NCBI GenBank assembly: GCA_052084925.1
Contig: JBQDEV010000006.1
Span: 124,001-188,000 of the forward strand
DNA: 64,000 bases
Source of the DNA: CmP2 sp052084925
GTDB lineage: Bacteria; Actinomycetota; Actinomycetes; Actinomycetales; Micrococcaceae
Direction: 5' to 3'
Both the position numbers and the translations under genes were made by a program. The notes beneath the pieces were generated by a model that was given only the letters and a program-made list of their open reading frames with translations, was not told where the DNA came from and made no database searches. How positions within the stretch are numbered: position 1 is the stretch's first letter; each line of letters begins with the position of its first letter. Shown in pieces: positions 26,869 through 35,805 of the stretch.

Positions 26869-26954
26869 TCAGATGGCGCCGTGACATCTCTCACTTGCGG
26901 TTTTATCCCATCGCACGCCGCTGAACATCACTCACCGACTCATTGAGGCCCCTC

Positions 26955-29363
26955 ATGCCGAATCTCGCACTCGGACTCCTCGCCCCCGCCGTCTCTCTTA
27001 CCCTGGTCGCCGGCCTCGGTCTGCCCGCAGTGGTCTCCGCCAGTCCTCCCACCGCGCCGACCACCGTGCCGGCCACGACCGTCGGCGACACCGAGGCCGT
27101 GGCGCCAACGGGTCAGGACGAAGAATCCATCACCATCGGTGAGATCGACCCTGACGCGCTGCCGCTGGAGGCCCAGCCCGAGCCCGAGGCGCTGCCACAG
27201 GCGCAACGTCAGGCTGAATCCCTTGAGCCCAGCCCCAGCGCGGAGGAAGCGATCGAGTCGACTGACGAAGACGCAGGTGCGGAGGATACCGACGCGAGCG
27301 AGACCCCGCTCCCGGCGACTTCTGACGAGACATCAGCGGAAGCGCTCGACGAGCCCACCGAGGAGACCTCCGCAGAAGAACCATCGGGAACTGTCGCCGC
27401 ACCGCCGATCGATGACCGCGATGCGACCGAACAAGAACTGGCCGAAACGGCGCTGCCCGACGAGCAAGAGCAACTGGCGGCCCTCACCACTCCCACCGAG
27501 ACCATCGACTTCATTGCGGCCGGTTTGACCTGGAACGCCTCCACGACCGAGAACGTGGTTGAAGCATCCGTTCGTGTGCGCGAGGGCGGTGAATGGTCAG
27601 ACTGGAACGAGCTCGAGATCCACCCGATCGATCGGGAATCAGGGGTCACCGTGACGAAGCAGGGCACGGAACCGCTGCTGACCAACGGTGCCGACGCCAT
27701 CCAGGCGCGAGTGCTGACCGAGAGCGGATACGTGCCGGGCGGACTCGAAGTCACCGTCATCGACCCGGGGAAGTCGCCGACCGACGGCCAGCTCGATCCG
27801 GCATCGGCAGCGCTGGAAGAAGAGCCGACCGAGGCCGATCTGACCTCGTCCTCAGGTCCATCTTCGACGACGTCGTCGGCCCCCGTCCGCTTGGCCAGCT
27901 CGATCACCCCCGCAGCGTCGGAGCCGACAACAGCAGTACAGACCGCGTCGACCGCGTCGAACGTTCTCAAGCCGGCCATCGTGACGCGCAACCAGTGGGG
28001 CGCCAATGAATTATGGGCCGTCGACAGTGCGCAGTCACCGAAGCTGGACGCGATGTATATCCACCACACGGCCGGGACGAACAACTACACGGCAGCGCAG
28101 GCTTACCAGCAGATTCGAGCGATCTACTCCTACCATGCCCAGACTCTGGACTGGGGCGACATCGGATACCAGTTCTTGGTGGACCGATTCGGCACCATCT
28201 ATGAGGGACGCCGGGGAGCGCTGACTTCGTTGCCGATTGGAGCGCAAGCCGGTGGGTTCAACACCAACACGATCGGCATCTCAGCCATGGGCAATTTCGA
28301 CGTGGCCCAGCCTCCCGTCGTGATGGTCGAGGCGATGCAGAAAGTGCTCGCGTGGCAGGGCTACCGCCACGGTTTGAAAGCGAATTCGAATACTCAGCTG
28401 ACGTCGCGCGCCACCCCCGGGTCTTCCGCGAAGTATTCCAGCGGTACTAAGGTCACTGTTCCCGTCATTCTGGGCCATCGAGACACCAACTCGACCGCGT
28501 GTCCGGGGCGGTACCTGTATCCGAAGCTCTCTTCAATGCGCACGACCGTGGCGCAGCGTATTGCGAATGCAGAGAAGGAACACGGCCCTGGTGACGCGAT
28601 TTATGAACAGATGTGGCTTCGTTCTTCGCAGGGAGTAAAAAACGGTACCAATTCAGGGGCCTCAACATTAGGGTGGATCGGACGCGGAGAGATCGTAACG
28701 CAGATTCGCACTAGCGGATCCTGGTCTCAGGTTCAGACACCAATCGGCGAGGGGTGGCTGCCCACAGCTCAGCTGTCTACCTCACGTGTGACATTGGGCG
28801 CCGTCATGGAGACCCGGTACACCAAGAGAAGCACAGCGATGCGCGTGGGCTCGAACAGCAAGTTTGCATTCCGAGCGACCGTCCCAGACCAAGCGCGTGT
28901 AGAAGTGCTGAGTCGTTCAGGTGCGTGGTCATACGTGTCAACTGATGCCAGTACTGGGTGGATTGCGACCTCCCATCTACATGTTGCACGTTGGGCCTCT
29001 ACGACGGTGCTGGCGAAACGTTCGCCGAGTTCATCTGCGGCATCGATCGGCCGGATTGGTCGGGCTGAAGCTGTGGGGGTCCGTCGAACTTCCGGTTGGT
29101 GGTCAGAGGTGCTCACCCCCATCGGTCGAGGGTGGATGCCGACTTCACAAGTGACCGCTACCAAAGTCTCTCCAGGTTCGGTGATTGCCAACCAGACGAC
29201 GAATCGTCGAACGACTCTAAAAGTCGGAGCGCACAGTTCCTTCGGGGACCGAGCAGTCCTAGCGAATGGAGCGAAGATCAGAGTGCATGCGCGGGTACCA
29301 TATTGGTCTTACGTGACGACTTCAGTTGGTACAGGATGGGTTGCGACTTCTCACCTGAAGTAA
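26955..29363 (+). CDS. Secreted N-acetylmuramoyl-L-alanine amidase (PGRP/amidase_2) with SH3-like repeats
   Basis: Predicted peptidoglycan hydrolase, 802 residues from ATG 26955; the in-frame TTG at 26943 is less likely. Order: a signal-like hydrophobic N-terminus (LALGLLAPAVSLTLVAGLGL), a long Glu/Ala/Pro/Thr-rich segment to about 330 that may include a small beta domain (EWSDWNELEIHP), then the amidase/PGRP domain (about 342-520) starting with RNQWGANE. Zinc ligands are probably the His in MYIHHTAG and in GHRDTNSTACPG. Four C-terminal SH3-like repeats (about 550-802) bind the wall and alternate in two types, A-B-A-B. It may act in cell separation or wall turnover. Confidence 0.88.
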   Translation: MPNLALGLLAPAVSLTLVAGLGLPAVVSASPPTAPTTVPATTVGDTEAVAPTGQDEESITIGEIDPDALPLEAQPEPEALPQAQRQAESLEPSPSAEEAIESTDEDAGAEDTDASETPLPATSDETSAEALDEPTEETSAEEPSGTVAAPPIDDRDATEQELAETALPDEQEQLAALTTPTETIDFIAAGLTWNASTTENVVEASVRVREGGEWSDWNELEIHPIDRESGVTVTKQGTEPLLTNGADAIQARVLTESGYVPGGLEVTVIDPGKSPTDGQLDPASAALEEEPTEADLTSSSGPSSTTSSAPVRLASSITPAASEPTTAVQTASTASNVLKPAIVTRNQWGANELWAVDSAQSPKLDAMYIHHTAGTNNYTAAQAYQQIRAIYSYHAQTLDWGDIGYQFLVDRFGTIYEGRRGALTSLPIGAQAGGFNTNTIGISAMGNFDVAQPPVVMVEAMQKVLAWQGYRHGLKANSNTQLTSRATPGSSAKYSSGTKVTVPVILGHRDTNSTACPGRYLYPKLSSMRTTVAQRIANAEKEHGPGDAIYEQMWLRSSQGVKNGTNSGASTLGWIGRGEIVTQIRTSGSWSQVQTPIGEGWLPTAQLSTSRVTLGAVMETRYTKRSTAMRVGSNSKFAFRATVPDQARVEVLSRSGAWSYVSTDASTGWIATSHLHVARWASTTVLAKRSPSSSAASIGRIGRAEAVGVRRTSGWWSEVLTPIGRGWMPTSQVTATKVSPGSVIANQTTNRRTTLKVGAHSSFGDRAVLANGAKIRVHARVPYWSYVTTSVGTGWVATSHLK

Positions 29364-29408
29364 CGTTTGATCAGTGTCGACAGACGTCTCATAGAGGGGT
29401 AAGGGGCC

Positions 29409-30479
29409 GTGGCGTCCAGATTGAGATTGGCCGGGCAACGTGTGGGGGATCTCGGCGAACACGGTGTCCTAACCGCGATTAGCAGAATTATCGCAGGTGC
29501 GGAACAGGAGTGGCCGGATGATGCGGTTGGCCCAGGCGACGATGCCGCTGTCATTCCAGCCGAAGATGGCCGAGTGGTGATTAGCACCGATGCCATGACG
29601 CGCGATCGTGACTTCCGCACGGAATGGCCCAGCGGGATTCGAGACAATGGTTTTTCGACTGGTTGGAAGGCAGCTGCCCAGAATCTTTCCGACATCAACG
29701 CGATGGGTGCATCCAGCACAGCGTTGGTGATGGCGTTGACGATGCCAGCAGAGACTGAAATCGAATGGGTAAAGAATTTTGTCCGGGGAATGTTGACTGC
29801 GATTCGAAACCTGCATGGAGCTGACTGCCGACTGGCAGGTGGAGATTTGGGATCGGGCAAGGAACTCACTGTCGCCGTAACGGCTATCGGTAGTTTGACT
29901 GGGTCGGACCCGATTCGCCGTATCAGCTCGACATCATCGGCGAACTTGGACCGATCAAAATTGATACACACCGGCCAGATCGGATGGGCTTCTGCAGGCC
30001 TCAGCGTCTTGGAGACGCCCCGATATGAGCTTGAAGAAATTCTGCAGGCGAGCGCCGATTCAGGCTCGTTGCTGCGGTTGATGGCCCGCGCTGTTCGGGC
30101 ACAATTGCGGCCTCGGCCCCCTCTTGATCAAGGCCTCGCGGTTCAAGGGGAACTCAATGCAATGATGGATGTTTCTGATGGGCTCGTGCGTGATAGCCAT
30201 AGGCTGGGCAGCGCAAACGGTCTCAATGTTGCTTTGGACCACGGCTGGATCGAGAGTAAAGCTGAAGAACTTCGACCGCTGGCCGACGCTTTGGGGCAAG
30301 ACGCAAGTGATTGGGTTCGTCGAGGCGGCGAAGACTACGGGCTCTTGGGAATGATTGATGCGGATGCTTCGGTCCCCTTCGGGTGGTCCCGATGTGGAAC
30401 GTTTCATCTGCGCGAAAGAAGTGACGTTACGTCAGCTAGTACCCACGAAAACGGCGGCTGGGACCACTTCTCTCGGTAG
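29409..30479 (+). CDS. thiL: Thiamine-monophosphate kinase
   Basis: Phosphorylates thiamine monophosphate to the active cofactor thiamine pyrophosphate. 356 residues, starting at GTG 29409 with AGGGG about 8 nt upstream. Family motifs: VGPGDDAAVIPAEDGRVV (ATP and Mg site), AAQNLSDINAMGASSTALV, GGDLGSG, MMDVSDGLVRDSHRL and GGEDYGLLG. The segment usually containing GDxVxVTGxxG reads LIHTGQIGWASAGL, so it is somewhat diverged. It stands away from any thiamine biosynthesis gene and is visibly less GC-rich than the genes before 28.5 kb. Confidence 0.92.
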   Translation: MASRLRLAGQRVGDLGEHGVLTAISRIIAGAEQEWPDDAVGPGDDAAVIPAEDGRVVISTDAMTRDRDFRTEWPSGIRDNGFSTGWKAAAQNLSDINAMGASSTALVMALTMPAETEIEWVKNFVRGMLTAIRNLHGADCRLAGGDLGSGKELTVAVTAIGSLTGSDPIRRISSTSSANLDRSKLIHTGQIGWASAGLSVLETPRYELEEILQASADSGSLLRLMARAVRAQLRPRPPLDQGLAVQGELNAMMDVSDGLVRDSHRLGSANGLNVALDHGWIESKAEELRPLADALGQDASDWVRRGGEDYGLLGMIDADASVPFGWSRCGTFHLRERSDVTSASTHENGGWDHFSR

Positions 30480-30507
30480 TTCAGCCCAGCATTCGAGGTA
30501 CCGCAGA

Positions 30508-31296
30508 TCACCCGTGCTCGATAGACCGCACCATTTCGGTCAATCGGTGTGCAGCGCGCAAGACTGTGGCTGAGTGATGCCGACCAGGTGAACGAGTCAA
30601 ACGCTCGATCGGACCCGAAATGGAGACGGCGGCGATCACTTTGTTGTTTGAACCGCGCACTGGAGCAGAGACGGATCCCACGCCAGTTTCCCGCTCACCC
30701 ATTGATTGAGCCCAGCCACGACGACGTACCCCAGCCAGAGTCGCCGGGGTGAAAATCGCCTGATCCAAGCCCTCCAGGAGTCGTTCCTGATCTTCCCATG
30801 CAAGAAGCACCTGGGCGGCGGAACCTGCTTTCATGGAGAAGCGCGTACCCACGGGGATCGAATCACGCAATCCGACGGGGCGCTCCGCGCTGGCAACACA
30901 GACACGTGTGTCAGCGTGGCGGCGGAACAGCTGAGCCGATTCGCCGGTGCTATCGCGGAGCCACGCGAGCACGGGGGCTGCCGCCGCAGTCATCCGATCT
31001 TCGCCCACAGCCGAAGCAAGCTCGGTGAGACGCCCTCCGAGGACGTAGTGGGACTGGTAGTCCCGGCTGATCAGCCGATGGTGGATGAGCGCCGCGGCGA
31101 GCCGATGCAGAGTGGGTCGAGCGATTCCGGTGGACTCGACCAATTGTGAAAGGGAGGCCGGGCCGCGTTCCAGCGCATGCAGGATCATCATCGACTTATC
31201 GACGACTCCCACGCCGGAGGGGGAGTACGTAGGGTCGACGGCTTCATTCTCGCGGGGGATGTGTGACACTGGGGTGCGCGCGCTGCGATGTTCCAC
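30508..31296 (-). CDS. IclR-family regulator LtbR/NdgR
   Basis: 262-residue DNA-binding regulator, GTG start at 31296. The winged helix-turn-helix (about 28-85) has LSQLVESTGIARPTLHRLAAAL; the C-terminal IclR effector domain includes MKAGSAAQVLLAW and a GVGSVSAPVRG segment. An IclR-type gene divergent from leuCD is a hallmark of actinobacteria, called ltbR in corynebacteria and ndgR in streptomycetes, and it controls leucine and other amino-acid genes. The intergenic region has a palindrome overlapping this gene's own core promoter, so autoregulation is likely. No symbol is assigned because naming differs between genera. Confidence 0.9.
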   Translation of the reverse strand: MEHRSARTPVSHIPRENEAVDPTYSPSGVGVVDKSMMILHALERGPASLSQLVESTGIARPTLHRLAAALIHHRLISRDYQSHYVLGGRLTELASAVGEDRMTAAAAPVLAWLRDSTGESAQLFRRHADTRVCVASAERPVGLRDSIPVGTRFSMKAGSAAQVLLAWEDQERLLEGLDQAIFTPATLAGVRRRGWAQSMGERETGVGSVSAPVRGSNNKVIAAVSISGPIERLTRSPGRHHSATVLRAAHRLTEMVRSIEHG

Positions 31297-31302
31297 TATT
31301 CG

Positions 31303-31327
31303 ATACTATCATCTCAATATGTGAGAT
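31303..31327 (-). promoter_or_regulatory. ltbR/ndgR -10 box and palindromic operator
   Basis: On the minus strand TAGTAT (31303-31308) ends 6 nt before the GTG start, a leaderless layout. The inverted repeat ATCTCA-ATATG-TGAGAT (31311-31327) lies directly upstream of it, between the -10 and -35 positions. It is about 25 bp upstream of the leuC -35 box, so it could serve both genes. Confidence 0.6.
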
Positions 31328-31350
31328 AAATTCGCACAGGTTTTGCCCCC

Positions 31351-31379
31351 TTGTCCTGGCGGTGGGATTGTTGTATGCA
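31351..31379 (+). promoter_or_regulatory. Promoter of leuCD
   Basis: TTGTCC (31351-31356), a 17-nt spacer and TATGCA (31374-31379), about 60 nt before the leuC ATG. Confidence 0.5.
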
Positions 31380-31440
31380 TCAGCGCTCGGACCAGACGAG
31401 GCCGAGCGATCACTGGTATCGGAAGGCAGGCGAGGACGCC

Positions 31441-32931
31441 ATGAGTGATCAGCAAGCGGAAATCGATTCGACCATCACCACCTCGGATCGTCCGCGGACA
31501 CTCGCAGAGATGGTCTGGGACGACCATGTCGTTGTACGAGGCGAACGCGCCGGTGATGTGCAGACACCAGACCTGCTGTACATCGACCTGCACCTTATCC
31601 ACGAAGTGACCTCGCCACAGGCTTTTGAGGGCCTGCGTCTGGCCGATCGCGATGTACGTCGCTGTGACCTCACCATCGGCACGGAGGACCACAACACCCC
31701 GACGATGGACATCAATAAGCTGATCGCGGACCCGACCTCGCGTAAGCAGGTCGACGCGTTGCGCAGCAACGCCGAGGAATTCAAGATCCGACTGCACTCC
31801 CTTGGCGACCGCGAGCAGGGAATTGTTCACGTTGTGGGTCCGCAGCTTGGACTGACCCAGCCAGGCATGACCGTGGTGTGTGGTGACTCCCATACTTCGA
31901 CGCATGGCGCCTTCGGAGCTTTGGCCTTCGGCATCGGCACCTCCGAGGTGGAGCATGTCATGGCCACCCAGACTTTGCCGCTGAAGCCCTTCAAGACCAT
32001 GGCTATCAATGTCGAGGGAACCCTCAAGGAAGGTGTGACGTCCAAGGATATTATCCTCGCTGTCATCGCCAAGATCGGGACGGGCGGCGGACAGGGGTAC
32101 GTGCTCGAGTATCGAGGATCGGCGATTCGCTCGCTGTCGATGGAAGCGCGGATGACCATCTGCAACATGTCGATCGAGGCCGGCGCCCGCGCCGGAATGA
32201 TTGCACCGGACCAGATCACCTTCGATTACGTGCAGGGCCGCCCGCATGCGCCGAAGGGCCAAGACTGGGAAGACGCCGTGGATTACTGGCGGACCTTGAA
32301 GACTGATGAAGGGGCGTCCTTCGATCGCGAAGTGTTCTTGGACGCCGATGATCTTGAGCCTTTCGTGACATGGGGGACCAACCCGGGGCAAGGCGTGTCC
32401 TTGTCGGCATCCGTCCCAAATCCGGAGTCCTTCGAAGACCCCAATGAGCGGGCTGCAGCTGAGCGTGCCTTGCAGTACATGGACCTGACCGCGGGGACCC
32501 CTATGAAGGAAATCCCGGTCGATACGGTGTTCCTGGGCTCGTGCACGAACTCGCGCATCGAGGACCTGAGGCAAGCAGCAGCCATCTTGGAAGGCCAAAC
32601 GAAGGCCGAGAACGTCAGGATGATGGTTGTGCCCGGTTCTCACCGCGTGCGCTTGCAAGCGGAAGAAGAAGGACTGGACAAGATCTTCAAGGAGTTTGGT
32701 GCGGACTGGCGCTTCGCCGGATGCTCCATGTGCCTGGGCATGAATCCGGACCAGCTGGAACCTGGTGAGCGGTGTGCATCGACGTCTAACCGAAACTTCG
32801 AAGGTCGCCAGGGCAAGGGTGGGCGCACTCACCTTGTTTCCCCCGTTGTCGCTGCCGCGACAGCTATTCGAGGCACCCTGTCATCACCGTCCGATCTGAC
32901 GTCGGACGCCGCCGTCTTGCAGGATGCTTGA
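31441..32931 (+). CDS. leuC: 3-isopropylmalate dehydratase large subunit
   Basis: Aconitase-type [4Fe-4S] subunit of isopropylmalate isomerase in leucine synthesis. 496 residues from ATG 31441 (MSDQQAEID), the normal length plus a short N-terminal extension; the frame is open to 31351 but that overlaps the promoter. Motifs: LTIGTEDHNTPT, VCGDSHTSTHGAFGA, the cluster cysteine in FLGSCTNSRIEDLR and the pair in FAGCSMCLGMNPDQL. It is followed by leuD after 16 nt and is divergent from the LtbR/NdgR regulator that probably controls it. Confidence 0.96.
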   Translation: MSDQQAEIDSTITTSDRPRTLAEMVWDDHVVVRGERAGDVQTPDLLYIDLHLIHEVTSPQAFEGLRLADRDVRRCDLTIGTEDHNTPTMDINKLIADPTSRKQVDALRSNAEEFKIRLHSLGDREQGIVHVVGPQLGLTQPGMTVVCGDSHTSTHGAFGALAFGIGTSEVEHVMATQTLPLKPFKTMAINVEGTLKEGVTSKDIILAVIAKIGTGGGQGYVLEYRGSAIRSLSMEARMTICNMSIEAGARAGMIAPDQITFDYVQGRPHAPKGQDWEDAVDYWRTLKTDEGASFDREVFLDADDLEPFVTWGTNPGQGVSLSASVPNPESFEDPNERAAAERALQYMDLTAGTPMKEIPVDTVFLGSCTNSRIEDLRQAAAILEGQTKAENVRMMVVPGSHRVRLQAEEEGLDKIFKEFGADWRFAGCSMCLGMNPDQLEPGERCASTSNRNFEGRQGKGGRTHLVSPVVAAATAIRGTLSSPSDLTSDAAVLQDA

Positions 32932-32947
32932 GGAGCTGAGGACGACT

Positions 32948-33553
32948 ATGGAAAAGATCAATACGCATACCGGGATCGGTGTACCGCTGAAACAGTCCAA
33001 CGTGGACACGGACCAGATCATCCCTGCGGTGTACCTGAAGCGGATCACGAAAACGGGCTTTGAGGATGCTCTTTTCGCTGGCTGGCGAAAGAACCCTGAC
33101 TTCATCCTGAATCAGCCGCCATATGACCGCGGATCAGTCCTCGTGGCAGGTCCGGATTTCGGGACGGGCTCCTCGCGTGAGCACGCTGTCTGGGCTTTGC
33201 GCGATTATGGGTTCAAGGTGGTTATCGCTGCACGATTCGCGGATATCTTCTATGGCAATGCCGGTAAGCAAGGACTTGTCGCAGCACAGGTGGAGCAAGG
33301 GGATATCGAGCTCATCTGGAAAGAACTAGAGAACAACCCGGGCACCGAGATCACGGTCGATTTGGAACATCGATTGGTCGAGTGCGGGTCAATCTCCACA
33401 TCCTTCGTCATTGACGACTACACGCGTTGGCGCCTGATGGAAGGCCTCGACGATATCGGACTGACGCTGCGCAGCGAAGAACGCATTCGGGAATACGAAG
33501 CACGCCGCCCGTCGTTCAAACCAACAACGCTTCCGGCGCGCACGGAGAACTGA
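32948..33553 (+). CDS. leuD: 3-isopropylmalate dehydratase small subunit
   Basis: 201-residue partner of LeuC that completes the isomerase active site. ATG 32948 follows a GAGG-rich ribosome binding site overlapping the leuC end. Typical segments are QSNVDTDQIIPAVYLKRI, GPDFGTGSSREHAVWAL and FADIFYGNAGKQGLV. It is co-transcribed with leuC. Confidence 0.96.
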   Translation: MEKINTHTGIGVPLKQSNVDTDQIIPAVYLKRITKTGFEDALFAGWRKNPDFILNQPPYDRGSVLVAGPDFGTGSSREHAVWALRDYGFKVVIAARFADIFYGNAGKQGLVAAQVEQGDIELIWKELENNPGTEITVDLEHRLVECGSISTSFVIDDYTRWRLMEGLDDIGLTLRSEERIREYEARRPSFKPTTLPARTEN

Positions 33554-33673
33554 TTCTCAGCACTTTGTCATCTTCCCGGCGTATGCTGTTCTCTACATGT
33601 GCGCGCTGAGGGGTCGTTCAATTTGCCCCGCGCATCAAGGAAGATCGCACCAGCCACGGAGGTTTCGAATCCT

Positions 33674-35017
33674 ATGGGAGAACTGCTGACCATCAACGGC
33701 GGTAAGCCGCTCGAAGGACGTGTCAGCGTGCGCGGCGCGAAGAACTTGGTACCCAAGGCCATGGTCGCCGCCCTTCTGGGTTCGGGTCCTTCGGTGCTGC
33801 GCAATGTCCCTGAGATCAAGGATGTTGACGTCGTCACCGGTTTACTTCAGCTCCACGGAGTGAAGGTTGAGCGCGACGGTCACGACGGTGCCATGACGCT
33901 GAATCCAAGTGAGACCAAGTCGGCTGGATCAGCTGAAATCGATGCTTTCGCCGGCGACTCTCGGATTCCGATCCTCTTTTGCGGTCCGCTGATGCATTCC
34001 GTTGGTGAAGCGTTTATCCCAGATCTGGGTGGATGCAAGATCGGTGATCGCCCGATCGACTATCACTTGACCGTGTTGCGCAACTTCGGTGCTGTGGTCG
34101 AGAAGCGGCCCGGCGGAATTCATATCTCCGCTCCGAAGGGACTGTACGGGGCAAAGCTAGAGTTGCCGTACCCTTCGGTGGGAGCCACGGAACAGGTACT
34201 GCTCACCGCAGTGCGTGCCGAGGGCATCACTGAGCTCAAGGGTGCAGCTGTAGAACCCGAGATCCACGATCTCATCCACGTTCTGCAGAAGATGGGCGCG
34301 ATCATCACCGTGCAGACGGATCGAACGATTCGTATCGAGGGCGTCAAGAAGCTCAGCGGTTACAACCACCGCGCCATCCCTGACCGCAACGAATCCGCGT
34401 CCTGGGCGTCGGCCGCGCTGGTCACTCAAGGCGACATCTTCGTCGAGGGTGCGATGCAACGTGATTTGACGGCTTTTCTGAACGTCTATCGGAAGATTGG
34501 CGGCGAGTTCTCGGTCCATGACGATGGAATCCGCTTCTGGCATGGTGGTGAGGACCTGAATTCACTGGTGCTTGAAACCGACGTCCACCCAGGCTTTATG
34601 ACTGACTGGCAGCAGCCGCTGGTGGTGGCACTGACTCAAGCCAAGGGCGTGTCGATCGTGCACGAGACGGTCTACGAGAATCGCTTCGGCTTCACTGATG
34701 CTCTGGTACGTATGGGTGCTTCGATTCAGCTGCATCGGGAGTGCCTGGGATCGGTGCCGTGCCGATTCGGCCAGCGTAACTTCTTGCACTCTGCGGTCAT
34801 TTCTGGCCCGACCAAGTTGCATGGCGCCGACTTCGACATTCCTGACTTGCGCGGTGGATTCTCCCATCTGGTGGCCGCGCTGGCAGCCAAGGGCACCTCG
34901 CGCGCAACGGGTATCGAGATTATCAACCGCGGCTACGAGAAGTTCATGGACAAGCTCGAGGGACTGGGCGCTGATGTGGCGCTGTCCGAGCAGCAGGCCT
35001 CACTCCAGCTGATCTGA
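33674..35017 (+). CDS. murA: UDP-N-acetylglucosamine 1-carboxyvinyltransferase
   Basis: First committed step of peptidoglycan synthesis: transfers enolpyruvate from PEP to UDP-GlcNAc. 447 residues from ATG 33674, with GGAGG about 11 nt upstream; the longer frame from 33599 lacks similarity. N-terminal INGGKPLEGRVSVRGAKN. The active-site Cys is in DLGGCKIGDRPIDYHL, the fosfomycin-sensitive form. C-terminal motifs DLRGGFSHLVAALAAKG and the domain-swapped repeat pattern of the EPT family are visible. It heads a run of envelope genes: plsC, gpsA and ddl. Confidence 0.95.
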   Translation: MGELLTINGGKPLEGRVSVRGAKNLVPKAMVAALLGSGPSVLRNVPEIKDVDVVTGLLQLHGVKVERDGHDGAMTLNPSETKSAGSAEIDAFAGDSRIPILFCGPLMHSVGEAFIPDLGGCKIGDRPIDYHLTVLRNFGAVVEKRPGGIHISAPKGLYGAKLELPYPSVGATEQVLLTAVRAEGITELKGAAVEPEIHDLIHVLQKMGAIITVQTDRTIRIEGVKKLSGYNHRAIPDRNESASWASAALVTQGDIFVEGAMQRDLTAFLNVYRKIGGEFSVHDDGIRFWHGGEDLNSLVLETDVHPGFMTDWQQPLVVALTQAKGVSIVHETVYENRFGFTDALVRMGASIQLHRECLGSVPCRFGQRNFLHSAVISGPTKLHGADFDIPDLRGGFSHLVAALAAKGTSRATGIEIINRGYEKFMDKLEGLGADVALSEQQASLQLI

Positions 35018-35064
35018 TCACCGCGGAGACGGTGTGCCAGGTTTATGCACGGCGTGCGCTGCCC

Positions 35065-35076
35065 TACAGTAATAGC
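35065..35076 (+). promoter_or_regulatory. -10 box directly before plsC (leaderless start)
   Basis: TACAGT (35065-35070), 6 nt, then GTG 35077. There is no ribosome binding site. This geometry supports GTG 35077 as the plsC start. Confidence 0.45.
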
Positions 35077-35805
35077 GTGACTGAGACATTTATGCTGCGT
35101 GCCGGCTTCGCCGGTGCTGCCTCCATCGTTCTCCCGACGCTGAGCCTGTCGATGAACAAAGAGTGGTCAGGAAGAGAGTTCCTGCCCGACTCTGGGTTCA
35201 TTCTGGTGGCCAATCATATCTCGGAGCTTGATCCGCTCACCCTGGCCCACATGGTCTATCGGGCCGGATATTTGCCGCACTTCTTGGCTAAGCGTGAGCT
35301 GTTCGACGCGCCGGTGCTGGGAAAGATACTCACCGGCATGCAACAGGTTCCCGTGGACCGGGCCAAGGGCGGTGCCGAGTCACTTGAAGTTGCTGCGAAA
35401 GTGGTCTCCGATGGTGGCGTTGTCATTATCTATCCCGAGGGAACCATTACTCGAGACCCCCAGGGATGGCCGATGGCTGCACGGACCGGCGCAGCGCGCC
35501 TTGCTTTGAAAACGGGCGCACCTGTCATTCCGGCTGGTCAGTGGGGCGTACATGAGTTTCTACCCCGCAAAGCGAAGAAGCCCGCATTCTTCCCGCGTAA
35601 GACAGCAAGGGTGGCGATCGGTCCGGCCGTCGAACTCGATGATCTTCGCGGGATGCCACTGACCCGTAAGGTTCTCGTATCCGCAACGGAGCGGATGATG
35701 CGCGCCATTACAGAGCGTGTAGAGATCCTTCGCGGTGAGATTTCCCCTGAAGGAATCTGGGACCCGACGCGCAACGAACGCCGACCCCACGGAGAGGCCC
35801 TCTGA
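35077..35805 (+). CDS. plsC: 1-acyl-sn-glycerol-3-phosphate acyltransferase (PlsC family)
   Basis: Membrane-associated acyltransferase of phospholipid synthesis, making phosphatidic acid from lysophosphatidate. 242 residues from GTG 35077; ATG 35092 is an alternative. Motif I is NHISELD (HX4D), with later PVDRAKGG, YPEGTITRDPQG (motif III) and APVIPAGQWG. The N-terminal hydrophobic segment may anchor it. It overlaps gpsA by one base (TGATG), linking glycerol-3-phosphate supply and its acylation. Confidence 0.9.
   Translation: MTETFMLRAGFAGAASIVLPTLSLSMNKEWSGREFLPDSGFILVANHISELDPLTLAHMVYRAGYLPHFLAKRELFDAPVLGKILTGMQQVPVDRAKGGAESLEVAAKVVSDGGVVIIYPEGTITRDPQGWPMAARTGAARLALKTGAPVIPAGQWGVHEFLPRKAKKPAFFPRKTARVAIGPAVELDDLRGMPLTRKVLVSATERMMRAITERVEILRGEISPEGIWDPTRNERRPHGEAL

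Noticed and set aside
31309..32832. 507-aa antisense open frame over leuC
   Set aside because: leuC is unambiguous on the plus strand; the antisense protein has no recognisable motif.
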